From Oxalobacter formigenes (GTDB taxonomy: Bacteria > Pseudomonadota > Gammaproteobacteria > Burkholderiales > Burkholderiaceae_D): a DNA stretch of 64,000 nucleotides. Under the pieces are notes generated by a model, which saw only the letters and a list, made by a program, of their open reading frames with translations, was not told where the DNA came from and did no database searches. Each line of letters starts with the position of its first letter. Within the stretch, counting starts at the first letter, position 1. The DNA lies in assembly GCF_027158485.1 (NCBI RefSeq), contig NZ_JAMKYJ010000012.1, one strand, 5' to 3'. Below, piece by piece: positions 40,469 through 49,690 of this stretch. The position numbers were made by a program, and so were the translations under genes.

Positions 40469-42720
40469 CCGATTTTCCTGACGCTCGGGACGTGACGAAC
40501 CCGACGGATCAGATTGGCCAGATGGACTCGGTTTTCTACCTGAATCGTGAATTTGAACATGGTGAACTCACCTTGCGCTTCCATCGAAACGGCGGTGATA
40601 TTGGCATTCGCGCCACTGATTTCAGATGTGACACGGGCCAGAACGCCTTTTTCTTCATGAACCAGTACGCGCAGATAACAGTCGAAGCTGCGATTGCCCA
40701 GATCCTCGCCCCAATCGACATTAATCCATTTTTCAGGTTCTTTTGCCATCAGTTTCTTGGCCTGCTGGCATTCGGCATTATGAACGACCAGACCACGGGT
40801 CATATTGAGTTCGCCAATAATGGAGTCACCCGGAATCGGCAGGCAACAGGTGGCAAGCTGGACATTGATGCCTTCACTGCCATAAATAAGAACCGGTTCG
40901 ACTTTTTGTGGTTCTTCCTCGGCAGTCGACATGCCTTTTTTGCGGTTGACTTCATCGATCAGACCTACAACCCGACGGGCTACCAGTGCTGCCAGCCTTT
41001 TGCCCACCCCGATATCGATATAAATATCATCCAGTGATTTCGACCCGGTTTCATACAGGAGCTTGTCGAAAACGGCCTGAGGGATTTCTGCCTCATTCAA
41101 GTGCTGTGACTTGAAGGCTTGTTGCAAGAGACGTTTTCCGAGCTTGATGGAATCAGACTGATTGACGGAACGAAGGTAACTGCGGATGCAGGAACGGGCT
41201 TTGCCGGTCCGTACGAACTCGAGCCATTTTGGCGTTGGATGGGCATTTGGCGAAGTGATGATTTCGACAATGTCTCCATTTTGCAATTCGGTACGTAACG
41301 GGACGGAACTGTTGTTGATCTTGACCGAGGCCGTATGGTCGCCCACGTCTGTATGGATGTTGTACGCAAAGTCCAGAGCCGTTGCCTGACGCGGCAGGGC
41401 GATGATTTTGGATTTCGGCGTGAAAACGTAAACGGAATCCGGAAAAAGGTCAACCTTGATATGTTCGAAAAACTCGGCGGAGTTGCCGGTTTGCTGCTGG
41501 ATGTCCAGAAAGGACTGAAGCCATCCAAGACTGTGTTTCTGAAGGTCGGTCAGTGTTTCGTTTTCGGACTTGTACAGCCAGTGAGCGGCCACGCCCGTTT
41601 CCGCAACGTGATGCATTTCAGGCGTACGAATCTGAAATTCAACCGGAGCGCCGTAGGGGCCGATCAGGGTTGTATGCAGAGACTGGTAACTGTTTAACTT
41701 CGGCATGGCAATGTAATCCTGCACCTTGCCCGGAATCGGTTTGTACAGGGCATGCAGAACGCCGAGCGCCATATAGCATTGAGGCAGCGTTTCGACAACG
41801 ATACGGAAACCGTAAATGTCCAGAACCTGTGAAAAAGAAAGGTTTTGACTACGCATTTTCCGGTAAATACCGTAAAGGGTTTTTTCGCGTCCGTAGATTT
41901 CGGCATGAATGCCGTTCTTTTCCAGCGCAGTACTGACGGAATCGTGTACCTTGCCCAGCAGGACACGGCGGTTGCCGCGGGAAGCCTGAATGGCTTTGGA
42001 CAGTACTTCGTAACGGTAGGGATACAGACGATGAAATGCCAGATCCTGCATTTCACGGTACAGGTTGTTGATACCCAGACGATGCGCGATGGGAACGTAC
42101 ACTTCCATCGTTTCACTGGCGATACGGAATTGCTTGGAGCGATTCATGACATCCAGTGTACGCATGTTATGCAAGCGGTCAGCCAGCTTGATCAGGATGA
42201 CACGGACATCTCTCGCCATGGCAAGCAGCATTTTCCGGAAGTTTTCGCCCTGCGCATCGACATGGGTCTTGAACTGGAGTTTTTCCAGTTTCGACAAGCC
42301 GTCTACCATGGCGGCGACCGGCGCCCCGAACCGTTCGATCAGCTCGTCAAGGGTAACGCCCTGATCTTCGACGACATCATGCAAGAGCGCTGCCATGACG
42401 GCTTGTGCGTCCAGTTTCCAGCCTGCACAGATTTCTGCTACAGCAAGAGGATGGGAAATGTACGGTTCACCGGACTTGCGGATCTGCCCAAGATGTTTTT
42501 CATCGGCAAAACGGAAAGCCTCCAGAATCCGCTTCATATCAGCGGGAGAAAGGTAGGTCTCCAGTTTTTTGGCAAGATTCGAGAACGTCACCACCAGCGG
42601 TTTGGCTGATGGGGGTGCGATGTTGGCAGCGCTGTCAAACTGGTTGACAGGCAACGCGGCATGGTTCGGGTCAACAATGCCGGTCTGGCTGGTCGAAGAA
42701 GCGGTTCCGTTCAGCGTCAT
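40453..42720 (-). CDS. spoT: Bifunctional (p)ppGpp synthetase/hydrolase SpoT
   Basis: SpoT degrades ppGpp in Mn2+-dependent fashion and also makes it. The HD hydrolase site is intact (YISHPLAVAEI and ALLHDVVEDQGVT), unlike in RelA. The synthetase domain has YGREKTLYGIYRKM, YGFRIVVETL, KVQDYIAMPKLNSYQSLHT and EFQIRTPEMHHVAETGVAAHW; TGS (VYVFTPKSKIIALPRQATALDFAY) and ACT domains follow; 755 residues. It is third in the gmk-rpoZ-spoT operon. Confidence 0.96.
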   Translation of the reverse strand: MTLNGTASSTSQTGIVDPNHAALPVNQFDSAANIAPPSAKPLVVTFSNLAKKLETYLSPADMKRILEAFRFADEKHLGQIRKSGEPYISHPLAVAEICAGWKLDAQAVMAALLHDVVEDQGVTLDELIERFGAPVAAMVDGLSKLEKLQFKTHVDAQGENFRKMLLAMARDVRVILIKLADRLHNMRTLDVMNRSKQFRIASETMEVYVPIAHRLGINNLYREMQDLAFHRLYPYRYEVLSKAIQASRGNRRVLLGKVHDSVSTALEKNGIHAEIYGREKTLYGIYRKMRSQNLSFSQVLDIYGFRIVVETLPQCYMALGVLHALYKPIPGKVQDYIAMPKLNSYQSLHTTLIGPYGAPVEFQIRTPEMHHVAETGVAAHWLYKSENETLTDLQKHSLGWLQSFLDIQQQTGNSAEFFEHIKVDLFPDSVYVFTPKSKIIALPRQATALDFAYNIHTDVGDHTASVKINNSSVPLRTELQNGDIVEIITSPNAHPTPKWLEFVRTGKARSCIRSYLRSVNQSDSIKLGKRLLQQAFKSQHLNEAEIPQAVFDKLLYETGSKSLDDIYIDIGVGKRLAALVARRVVGLIDEVNRKKGMSTAEEEPQKVEPVLIYGSEGINVQLATCCLPIPGDSIIGELNMTRGLVVHNAECQQAKKLMAKEPEKWINVDWGEDLGNRSFDCYLRVLVHEEKGVLARVTSEISGANANITAVSMEAQGEFTMFKFTIQVENRVHLANLIRRVRHVPSVRKIGRDNI

Positions 42721-42798
42721 AAGTGTTTTCCTGAATCAGCGAAACAGTTTAATAACCGCCAGGCAAAACGTACCGTTTGTGGGTGTATCCAAACCGTT

Positions 42799-43002
42799 TT
42801 AGCTTGGCACCTTTTTCAACATTTCCTTGCCGACTTTGGCTGCGGCGATTTCGCGCAATGCGATAACCGTCATTTTGTCCTTGGCCTCGACTTTAGGTGT
42901 ATGACCCTGTAACAGCTGACGGGCGCGATAGGTTGCACACAAGGTCAATTCAAAGCGGTTTGGAATTTCTTTCAAGCAATCTTCAATAGTAATACGGGCC
43001 AT
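42799..43002 (-). CDS. rpoZ: RNA polymerase omega subunit
   Basis: Omega helps assemble RNA polymerase by holding beta-prime. The 67-residue protein begins MARITIEDCLKEIPNRFEL and has KMTVIALREIAAAKVG, the family signature. It lies 34 bp behind gmk and 78 bp before spoT, the usual operon. Confidence 0.95.
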   Translation of the reverse strand: MARITIEDCLKEIPNRFELTLCATYRARQLLQGHTPKVEAKDKMTVIALREIAAAKVGKEMLKKVPS

Positions 43003-43036
43003 TTCTTAATCCTGAAAAGTAAATCGGAGCGTTATT

Positions 43037-43690
43037 TTACTGGTTGTTGCAGCAGTTAATGCCGAATTGTTCAAACAAGTCCCTGTTTTTTATGGCTTGT
43101 CGTGTCAATCGACAACGTGCTGTCTGAACAATGGCGGCCAGTTTGGATAACGCCTGATCGAATTTATTATTGATAATAACATAATCAAATTCGGATGCAT
43201 GCCGGATCTCTTCGTCGGCAGCCGCAATCCGTTGTTTTATGATTTCCTGCGAGTCCTGGCCCCGTTTGTTGAGCCTTTCCTCCAGCGCCGTTATGGAAGG
43301 CGGCAGGATGAAAATACTGACCGTTTCAGGGAAAAGCCTTCTGATTTGATGGGCGCCCTGCCAGTCGATTTCCAGAATGGTGTCATAACCTTCATTCAAC
43401 TGGTTCAATACTGCGACACGGGAAGTCCCGTAAAAGTTTCCGTGAACTTCTGCATGTTCAAGAAACTCGCCTTCTTTCAGGCGTTTTTTGAAATCATCCA
43501 CGGTCGTGAAATGGTATTCGCGGCCGTTTTGTTCTCCCGGACGCGGCTGCCGGGTGGTATGCGATACGGACAGGCGCAGGCTGGAATCTGCCTGAATCAA
43601 TGCGGCAAGAAGAGACGATTTACCGGCTCCGGATGGAGCGGTTACTGTAATCAGGGAACTGCCTGATACGGCTTGTGCGGGTTGAACCAT
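43037..43690 (-). CDS. gmk: Guanylate kinase
   Basis: Gmk phosphorylates GMP to GDP. The 217-residue enzyme shows the P-loop (TAPSGAGKSSLL), HTTRQPRPGEQNGREYHF for GMP binding, FLEHAEVHGNFYGTS, ILEIDWQGAHQIR, and the lid RLNKRGQDS. It is first in the gmk-rpoZ-spoT operon. Confidence 0.97.
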   Translation of the reverse strand: MVQPAQAVSGSSLITVTAPSGAGKSSLLAALIQADSSLRLSVSHTTRQPRPGEQNGREYHFTTVDDFKKRLKEGEFLEHAEVHGNFYGTSRVAVLNQLNEGYDTILEIDWQGAHQIRRLFPETVSIFILPPSITALEERLNKRGQDSQEIIKQRIAAADEEIRHASEFDYVIINNKFDQALSKLAAIVQTARCRLTRQAIKNRDLFEQFGINCCNNQ

Positions 43691-43737
43691 TTTTAAAATC
43701 AGTCCTATTGAAAAGCCATTACTAAGTCAGGCATTTT

Positions 43738-44538
43738 TTACCAGAATTGCCACCAGGGATCGGATTTTTTATCCGCAGCGCCATAAGGGATCTTGCTGTC
43801 GGGATAGTTCTGTTTGAAGACGCGTTCCGCGTCAGCACTCAGGTCATACAACCCCAGTTTTTTGTATGACTGTGCCATGATGTAGAGCGCTTCTTCGACG
43901 ACATGGGATTCCGGGTAATTCTTGATCGTGCGTTGTGCACGGTTTGCCGCTGCCAGATAGGCACCACGCCGGTAATAATATTTGGCAACGTGAATTTCAT
44001 ACTTGGCGAGCATGGTAACCAGATATTTCATGCGGAGCATGGCATCTTTGGCATAGACGCTGTCCGGATAACGGGTCACCAGAACCTTGAACGCATCGAA
44101 TGCATCCTGTGCCGCTTTCGGGTCACGTTCCGACAAATCCTGCCGGAATGCGAAATTCAGAAGGCCCAAACGATCGTTGAAATTGATCAGGCCTTTCAGA
44201 TAATACATATAATCGATGTTTGGATGATTCGGGTGCAGTTTGATGAAACGTTCAGCTGCCGCCAAAGCCTGCGCCTGTTCATTCTGGCGGTAGTAGGCAT
44301 AGGCAATATCCATCTGGGCCTGCTGGGCGTATATGCCGAAAGGATATCGTGCTTCCAGCTTTTCGAAGTATTCGACGGCTTTTTCGTAATTGCCCGAGTT
44401 TAATTCTTCTTTGGCTTCGCGATACAATTTGCCTGCAGGCCAGGAAGCCGTTTCATCTATTTTTTCAGGCAACAAGCCACAAGCGGATATGGATAGGGCG
44501 ATAATGCAGGCCAGAAGGATGGTTAAATACTTGCGCAT
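43738..44538 (-). CDS. bamD: Outer membrane assembly lipoprotein BamD
   Basis: BamD is the essential TPR lipoprotein of the BAM complex, which inserts outer-membrane proteins. The 266-residue product has a lipoprotein signal with lipobox ISAC (Cys20), followed by tandem TPR units beginning AGKLYREAKEELNSGNYEKAVEYFEKLEARYPFGIYAQQAQMD-type helices, NHPNIDYMYYLKGL and FLVRYPDS-like motifs (LVTRYPDSVYAKDA). It is divergent from rluD across 69 bp. Confidence 0.95.
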   Translation of the reverse strand: MRKYLTILLACIIALSISACGLLPEKIDETASWPAGKLYREAKEELNSGNYEKAVEYFEKLEARYPFGIYAQQAQMDIAYAYYRQNEQAQALAAAERFIKLHPNHPNIDYMYYLKGLINFNDRLGLLNFAFRQDLSERDPKAAQDAFDAFKVLVTRYPDSVYAKDAMLRMKYLVTMLAKYEIHVAKYYYRRGAYLAAANRAQRTIKNYPESHVVEEALYIMAQSYKKLGLYDLSADAERVFKQNYPDSKIPYGAADKKSDPWWQFW

Positions 44539-44607
44539 AATTTTTGCAGAATGCAGTTTGTCTGGAAAAAACGTTTAATTTCAGAATTATAGCCGATAGG
44601 ACCCAGT

Positions 44608-45636
44608 GTGACAGAAAATGAAAAGTCAAATATCCCCGAACTTTTTCAAATTGAATCCGACGAAGAGGAGATATTAACAGAACAAGAGCCGATAAGGTTT
44701 GTTTTATCGTTGAAAGACGGCGGCCAGCGTCTGGATAAACTCGTGGCAGGGCGGCTTTCCCAATATTCCCGCAGCCGGCTTCAACGCTGGATAGAAGATG
44801 GACATATCACAGTAAACGGGGAAAAGGCACAGGCAAAACAGACCGTGATCGGCGATGAGGAAATTTGTGTCATCCCGCAACTGGCCGAGGAAGATCTGGC
44901 TTTTACACCGGAGGCGGTCGACTTTCCTGTCGTGTTTGAAGACAACGCCATACTGGTCGTCAACAAACCGGCGTCTCTGGTCGTTCATCCGGCGGCCGGA
45001 AACTGGTCAGGCACGCTTTTGAATGGATTGCTGTATCGTGATCCGAAAAGCGCAACGGTTCCAAGGGCAGGGATCGTCCATCGTCTGGACAAGGAGACGA
45101 GTGGTGTCATGGTCGTTGCCAAAACAATCGAGGCGCAAACCGATCTGGTCAGGCAATTGCAGGCCAGAACCGTAAAAAGGGAATATCTGGCGCTGGTCTG
45201 GGGCGATACCCCGCAGTCCGGTACGATTGACGAACCGATCGGGCGGCATCCAAGGGACCGGGTCAAAATGGCTGTCATCCATACGCAATCAGGAAAACCT
45301 GCGGTAACCCATTTCAGAAAAATAGCCGAAGGCGTTTGCAATAACATGAATGTCAGTCTGGTCAAATGCAGGCTGGAAACCGGTCGTACACATCAGATCA
45401 GGGTTCATCTCCAGTCGATCGGTTTTCCTCTGGTGGGTGATCCGGTTTATGGCAAATCCCATTTGGCCTCTGTATTTCCGAGGCAGGCATTGCATGCGTT
45501 CCGGCTGGGGCTGATTCATCCGTGCACAAAAGAGGTATGTGAATGGACAGCGCCATTGCCACAGGACATGAAAGCATTGCTGGAACAGTCTTTTATCGAA
45601 GAAAACGGGAAATGGTATGAATCTGATTATTCCTGA
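44608..45636 (+). CDS. rluD: 23S rRNA pseudouridine synthase RluD
   Basis: RluD makes pseudouridines 1911, 1915 and 1917 in 23S rRNA helix 69. The 342-residue protein starts with GTG and has an N-terminal S4 domain (RLDKLVAGRLSQYSRSRLQRWIEDGHITVNG), the catalytic HRLDKETSG (Asp in motif II), LVHPAAGN, TGRTHQIRVH and GDPVYG. Its length and its place between bamD and pgeF support RluD over RluC. Confidence 0.93.
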   Translation: MTENEKSNIPELFQIESDEEEILTEQEPIRFVLSLKDGGQRLDKLVAGRLSQYSRSRLQRWIEDGHITVNGEKAQAKQTVIGDEEICVIPQLAEEDLAFTPEAVDFPVVFEDNAILVVNKPASLVVHPAAGNWSGTLLNGLLYRDPKSATVPRAGIVHRLDKETSGVMVVAKTIEAQTDLVRQLQARTVKREYLALVWGDTPQSGTIDEPIGRHPRDRVKMAVIHTQSGKPAVTHFRKIAEGVCNNMNVSLVKCRLETGRTHQIRVHLQSIGFPLVGDPVYGKSHLASVFPRQALHAFRLGLIHPCTKEVCEWTAPLPQDMKALLEQSFIEENGKWYESDYS

Positions 45637-46372
45637 ATGGAGTGCCCCGAAAAATGTGAGGGCATTTTCGACGGTGCGGCATGGTGGTGTCAGTGAGTCA
45701 CCTTATCAGGGCGACGATACCGGAAAGAACGGCCTGAATTTCGGCATGCATGTTGGTGACAGTCCTTTGGCCGTTAAAAAAAACAGGGCGATTTTACGGG
45801 AAGAATTACCCGCTGAGCCTGTCTGGCTCAATCAGGTTCACGGGACTACGGTAGTCAATGGGGAAAACGTGACAGGAGTACCCGATGCAGACGCTTCTTT
45901 TGCAGAAAAAAAAGGTATCGTGTGCACAATCATGACGGCAGACTGTCTGCCTGTTTTGCTGTGCGACAGGGCAGGAACCGTCGTTGCAGCCGCTCATGCG
46001 GGTTGGAGAGGACTCGCCGGAGGTGTTCTTGAAAATACGATTGCCGTGATGAGAGGCAAGACAGATTCAGAAATCATGGCATGGCTGGGGCCCGCTATTG
46101 GCCCCGGTTCTTTTGAAGTAGGTGAGGACGTCCGGGATGCATTTGTTCAAAAGAATCCTGTAATGGCATCGGCATTTGTTTCCAGAAAAGATAATCTGGG
46201 GAAATATCTGGCTGACATCTATGCGCTTGCAAAGATGACATTGGATGAGCTGGGTGTAACCGATGTATCCGGTGGCGGCTTCTGTACCGTGACGGATAAA
46301 GAGCGTTTTTATTCTTACAGGCGCGATGGTGTCACGGGAAGAATGGCGACCGGTATCTGGCTGGCTGACTGA
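45617..46372 (+). CDS. pgeF: Peptidoglycan editing factor PgeF (YfiH, laccase-fold)
   Basis: PgeF-like proteins remove wrongly incorporated amino acids from UDP-MurNAc precursors; they were earlier annotated as laccases. The 251-residue protein has MHVGDSP, WLNQVHGTTV with a metal-ligand His, TADCLPVLLCD (Cys ligand), AAAHAGWRGLAGGV (His ligand) and GPAIGPGSFEVG. It overlaps the end of rluD by 20 bp and is thus probably translated with it. Confidence 0.93.
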   Translation: MNLIIPEWSAPKNVRAFSTVRHGGVSESPYQGDDTGKNGLNFGMHVGDSPLAVKKNRAILREELPAEPVWLNQVHGTTVVNGENVTGVPDADASFAEKKGIVCTIMTADCLPVLLCDRAGTVVAAAHAGWRGLAGGVLENTIAVMRGKTDSEIMAWLGPAIGPGSFEVGEDVRDAFVQKNPVMASAFVSRKDNLGKYLADIYALAKMTLDELGVTDVSGGGFCTVTDKERFYSYRRDGVTGRMATGIWLAD

Positions 46373-46495
46373 AAATCAGTTGTTCTTTTGTCATACAGCC
46401 CTGATTTTAAAGGTCTGAGATTCCATAATCGGGCAAAATGGCGTTTTGGTTCTGTTCGCGACAGACTTTGTGATGTCGCTTTTATGGCTTGAAAG

Positions 46496-47887
46496 ATGGA
46501 TAAAGAAAATACAATCGGATTTGTTTCGCTGGGGTGTCCGAAAGCATTGGTGGATTCGGAAAAAATCCTGACGAGATTGCGGGCTGAAGGCTATGAGACG
46601 GCCGAAACATATCAGGATGCCGGACTGGTCATCGTCAATACCTGTGGATTTATCGATGCTGCGGAAGCGGAATCGCTGGAAGCGATTGCGGAAGCATTGG
46701 AAGAAAACGGCAAGGTTATTGTGACTGGCTGTCTGGGGGCGAAAAAAGACAAGGACGGCAGTGATTTCATTCGCAACATCCATCCTAAAGTGCTGGACGT
46801 GACCGGTCCCGATGCGGTTTCCGAAGTCATGGATGCCGTTCACCGTTATCTGCCGCGTCCGCATGAACCCTTTGTCGATCTGATTCCTCCTCAGGGCATC
46901 AAACTGACTCCGAAACATTATGCCTACCTGAAAATATCGGAAGGATGCAGCCATCACTGTACGTTCTGCATCATTCCTGATCTGCGCGGTGATCTTGTTT
47001 CCTATCCGATCGGAAAAGTGCTCGACGAGGCCGAACAACTGTTTGCCTCGGGCGTGAAAGAATTGCTGGTCATTTCGCAGGATACCGGGGCATACGGTCT
47101 GGATACCAGATTCAGAACAGGATTCTGGGGTGGTCGTCCGGTGAAAACGCACGTTACCCAACTGACTGGCGCATTGGGCAAACTCGCAAGGAAATATGAT
47201 GCATGGGTGCGTTTGCATTACATCTATCCCTATCCTCATATCGATGACATTATTCCCATCATGAATGAGGGTGGAGTGCTACCTTATCTGGACGTTCCAT
47301 TCCAGCATGCCCATCCGGACGTTTTGAAGCGTATGAAACGTCCTGCCAGTGGTGAACGACATCTGGAACAGATTCAGAGATGGCGGAAAATGTGCCCGGA
47401 CATCACTATCCGGTCGACTTTCATTACCGGATTCCCGGGCGAAACCGAAGAAGAATTCCAGTACCTGCTCGATTTCCTGAAAGAAGCGAAAATCGATCGT
47501 CTGGGCTGTTTCCCTTATTCGCCTGTTGAAGGTGCGCCTGCGAATGCACTGCCGGGCGCTGTTCCCGGGGAAGTCAGGGAAGAACGAAGGGCGCGTCTGA
47601 TGCAGTTGCAGGAAGATATTTCGTTCGAGAGATTGCAAGGCAAGATCGGAAAGACTCTTCGCGTGCTTGTCGATGAAACGATCCGTGGAGGTGCGGCAGG
47701 GCGTTCGTCTGCAGATGCACCGGAAATCGATGGCGTCGTTTATGTCAGAAAACCGAAAGGAATGCGCCGCAAACTGCTGCCGGGTGAATTCGTGAATGTC
47801 ACGATCGAAGATGCGGATGCCCATGATTTGTGGGGACTTTTCGTGCCGGAAGAGTCGAAAAATCAAACAGTCGGGAAAATGAAATGA
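46496..47887 (+). CDS. rimO: Ribosomal protein uS12 methylthiotransferase RimO
   Basis: RimO adds a methylthio group to Asp89 of uS12. The 463-residue radical-SAM enzyme has the N-terminal UPF0004 cluster domain (FVSLGCPKALVDSE, VNTCGF, TGCLGAK with three Cys), the radical-SAM motif SEGCSHHCTFCIIP (CxxxCxxC), and a C-terminal TRAM domain. The sequence SLGCPKALVDSE separates RimO from MiaB. It shares an ATGA overlap with the next gene. Confidence 0.96.
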   Translation: MDKENTIGFVSLGCPKALVDSEKILTRLRAEGYETAETYQDAGLVIVNTCGFIDAAEAESLEAIAEALEENGKVIVTGCLGAKKDKDGSDFIRNIHPKVLDVTGPDAVSEVMDAVHRYLPRPHEPFVDLIPPQGIKLTPKHYAYLKISEGCSHHCTFCIIPDLRGDLVSYPIGKVLDEAEQLFASGVKELLVISQDTGAYGLDTRFRTGFWGGRPVKTHVTQLTGALGKLARKYDAWVRLHYIYPYPHIDDIIPIMNEGGVLPYLDVPFQHAHPDVLKRMKRPASGERHLEQIQRWRKMCPDITIRSTFITGFPGETEEEFQYLLDFLKEAKIDRLGCFPYSPVEGAPANALPGAVPGEVREERRARLMQLQEDISFERLQGKIGKTLRVLVDETIRGGAAGRSSADAPEIDGVVYVRKPKGMRRKLLPGEFVNVTIEDADAHDLWGLFVPEESKNQTVGKMK

Positions 47888-49059
47888 ATGCAAAGACAAA
47901 ATCAAAACAAACCGGAATCGTCCATAGCGATTATGTTCCGCCTGCCGGTTTCAGCGCTTTTCCACCAGCGGTTTACCATGCCTCGACAGTGATTTTCGAT
48001 ACGGTTGAAGCCTTGCGTTCAAGGGAGTGGATTGGCCGGGATTCTTACACCTATGGCTTGCACGGCACTCCGACGACCTTTACGCTGGAAGCGCAACTGG
48101 CCAATATCGAGGGCGGAAATCATTGTGTACTGGCTCCCAGTGGGTTGGCCGCTATTACGATCGTCGATATGGCGTTTCTGAAAACCGGCGACGATGTTTT
48201 GATCCCTGAAAATATTTATAACCCGAACCGCGAACTGGGCAATTGGCTCAGCAAGGATTTTGGCGTCAGTGTCCGTTATTACGATCCTCTGATCGGTGCC
48301 GGTATTGCCGATCTGATTTTGCCGAATACACGATTGATCTGGGCGGAAACACCGGGTTCCATCACGATGGAAGTGCCGGACATTCCCGCTTTCTGCAAGG
48401 CAGCCCATGAAAAAGGGGTTATTGTCGCCGTTGACAATACCTGGGCAGCCGGACTGGTTTTCGATGCATTCGGTCACGGCGCTGATGTGGTTGTTCAGGC
48501 GGTTACGAAGTATCAGGCAGGTGCGTCCGATTTATTAATGGGCGCGGTCATTACTCGTGATGAAGAACTGAACCGGAAAATCAACATGGCACACATGCGG
48601 CTTGGCATGGGCGTCAGCCCTGACGATACCTATCTGGTATTGAGAAGTCTGGCTTCCATGAAAGTCCGGTTTGAAAAAAGCGGTGAATCGTCCATGATCG
48701 TGGCGAACTGGTTAAAGCAAAGGCCGGAAATCAGTAAAATCCTGCATCCCGCTTTTCCGGATTGTCCCGGACATGACATTTTCGAAAGGGATTTTACCGG
48801 AACCGGTGGCCTGTTTTCAGTGCTGTTTGACGAACGTTATACCGAAGCGCAAACCGACCGTTTTCTGGAAGCGCTGAAGCTGTTCAAAATGGGCTTTTCA
48901 TGGGGTGGAACGCACAGTCTTTCCGTTCCCTACCGGATCAGGCCTGACCGGAAAGACTGGAACCAGCGAGATCATCAGCTGATCCGGTTTTATATTGGCC
49001 TTGAAGATCCAGCCGATTTGATTGCGGATCTTGAACAGGCACTGAGTACGCTGGATTAA
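47884..49059 (+). CDS. metC: Cystathionine beta-lyase (PLP-dependent)
   Basis: A 391-residue Cys/Met-metabolism PLP enzyme (fold type I). The PLP-lysine lies in QAVTKYQAGASDLLMG; other marks are SYTYGLHGTPTTFTLE, APSGLAAIT (phosphate binding) and VAVDNTWAAG (Asp). The closest family appears to be MetC, which splits cystathionine to homocysteine, pyruvate and ammonia. It may instead be a related Cys/Met-type lyase. The ATG overlaps the rimO stop by ATGA, so translation is coupled. A terminator lies directly behind it, inside the end of the convergent LOG gene. Confidence 0.85.
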   Translation: MNAKTKSKQTGIVHSDYVPPAGFSAFPPAVYHASTVIFDTVEALRSREWIGRDSYTYGLHGTPTTFTLEAQLANIEGGNHCVLAPSGLAAITIVDMAFLKTGDDVLIPENIYNPNRELGNWLSKDFGVSVRYYDPLIGAGIADLILPNTRLIWAETPGSITMEVPDIPAFCKAAHEKGVIVAVDNTWAAGLVFDAFGHGADVVVQAVTKYQAGASDLLMGAVITRDEELNRKINMAHMRLGMGVSPDDTYLVLRSLASMKVRFEKSGESSMIVANWLKQRPEISKILHPAFPDCPGHDIFERDFTGTGGLFSVLFDERYTEAQTDRFLEALKLFKMGFSWGGTHSLSVPYRIRPDRKDWNQRDHQLIRFYIGLEDPADLIADLEQALSTLD

Positions 49060-49646
49060 ATGAGGAACCGGCCGGAAGGTTTGGCCGGTTTTTCTTCCGG
49101 TGTGGCGGCGATTCGAAGGCGACGCAACATTTCTTTGGGATCACTTTCAACGATCAGGGAATCAGCATATTTTTCCTGTGCAAAACCTTCTTTCGCAAGA
49201 TGGTTGATCAGGACAATCAGGCTGTCATAAAAACCGTTGACGTTCAAAACGCCAATCGGTTTGTCGTGAAGCCCGAGTTGCGACCATGCGGACGTTTCAA
49301 ACAGTTCTTCCATCGTTCCGATACCGCCGGGAGCGGCGATGAATCCATCGGCGAGATCAGACATCATGGCCTTGCGTTCGTGCATATCCTTGACGATATA
49401 AAGGCGTGTCAGTTCTTCGTGTGCGACTTCCTTGTCCATCAGATCTTTCGGAATGATGCCCGTGACTTCTCCACCGAGACGAATCATTTCATCAGCCAGA
49501 ACGCCCATCAAACCGACTTTTCCACCGCCGTACACCAGGGCGATATTTTCATTGATCATTTCCCGTGCCAGTGCACGCATGGCTTCGGCATGGGTTTCCG
49601 ATACCCCCATTGAAGAACCGCAGTAAACGCAAACAGATTTCAGCAT
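49056..49646 (-). CDS. LOG-family nucleotide 5'-monophosphate phosphoribohydrolase
   Basis: A 196-residue Rossmann-type enzyme. The family motif PGGIGTMEELFE (near residue 108) and VYCGSSMG, LVYGGGKVGLMGVLADE identify the LOG (YvdD/PpnP-type lysine decarboxylase-like) group, which releases bases from nucleoside 5'-monophosphates, including cytokinins. Its end overlaps the end of metC by 4 bp on the opposite strand. The substrate in bacteria is not certain. Confidence 0.87.
   Translation of the reverse strand: MLKSVCVYCGSSMGVSETHAEAMRALAREMINENIALVYGGGKVGLMGVLADEMIRLGGEVTGIIPKDLMDKEVAHEELTRLYIVKDMHERKAMMSDLADGFIAAPGGIGTMEELFETSAWSQLGLHDKPIGVLNVNGFYDSLIVLINHLAKEGFAQEKYADSLIVESDPKEMLRRLRIAATPEEKPAKPSGRFLI
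49066..49093 (+). terminator. Terminator of rimO-metC, embedded in the LOG gene
   Basis: AACCGGCC (49066-49073) and GGCCGGTT (49083-49090) form an 8-bp stem followed by T residues. It is inside the last codons of the convergent LOG gene. Confidence 0.75.
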
Positions 49647-49660
49647 GATTTCTCTTTTCC

Positions 49661-49690
49661 CTATAAAAATCGACTGACCGATTTTTATAG
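49661..49690. repeat. Perfect 12-bp palindrome upstream of the LOG gene
   Basis: CTATAAAAATCG (49661-49672) is repeated inverted at 49679-49690 with a 6-nt spacer. It lies 15 bp before the LOG ATG, where it could be an operator, or a hairpin that blocks its ribosome site. The region from here to 50379 is AT-rich. Confidence 0.65.
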
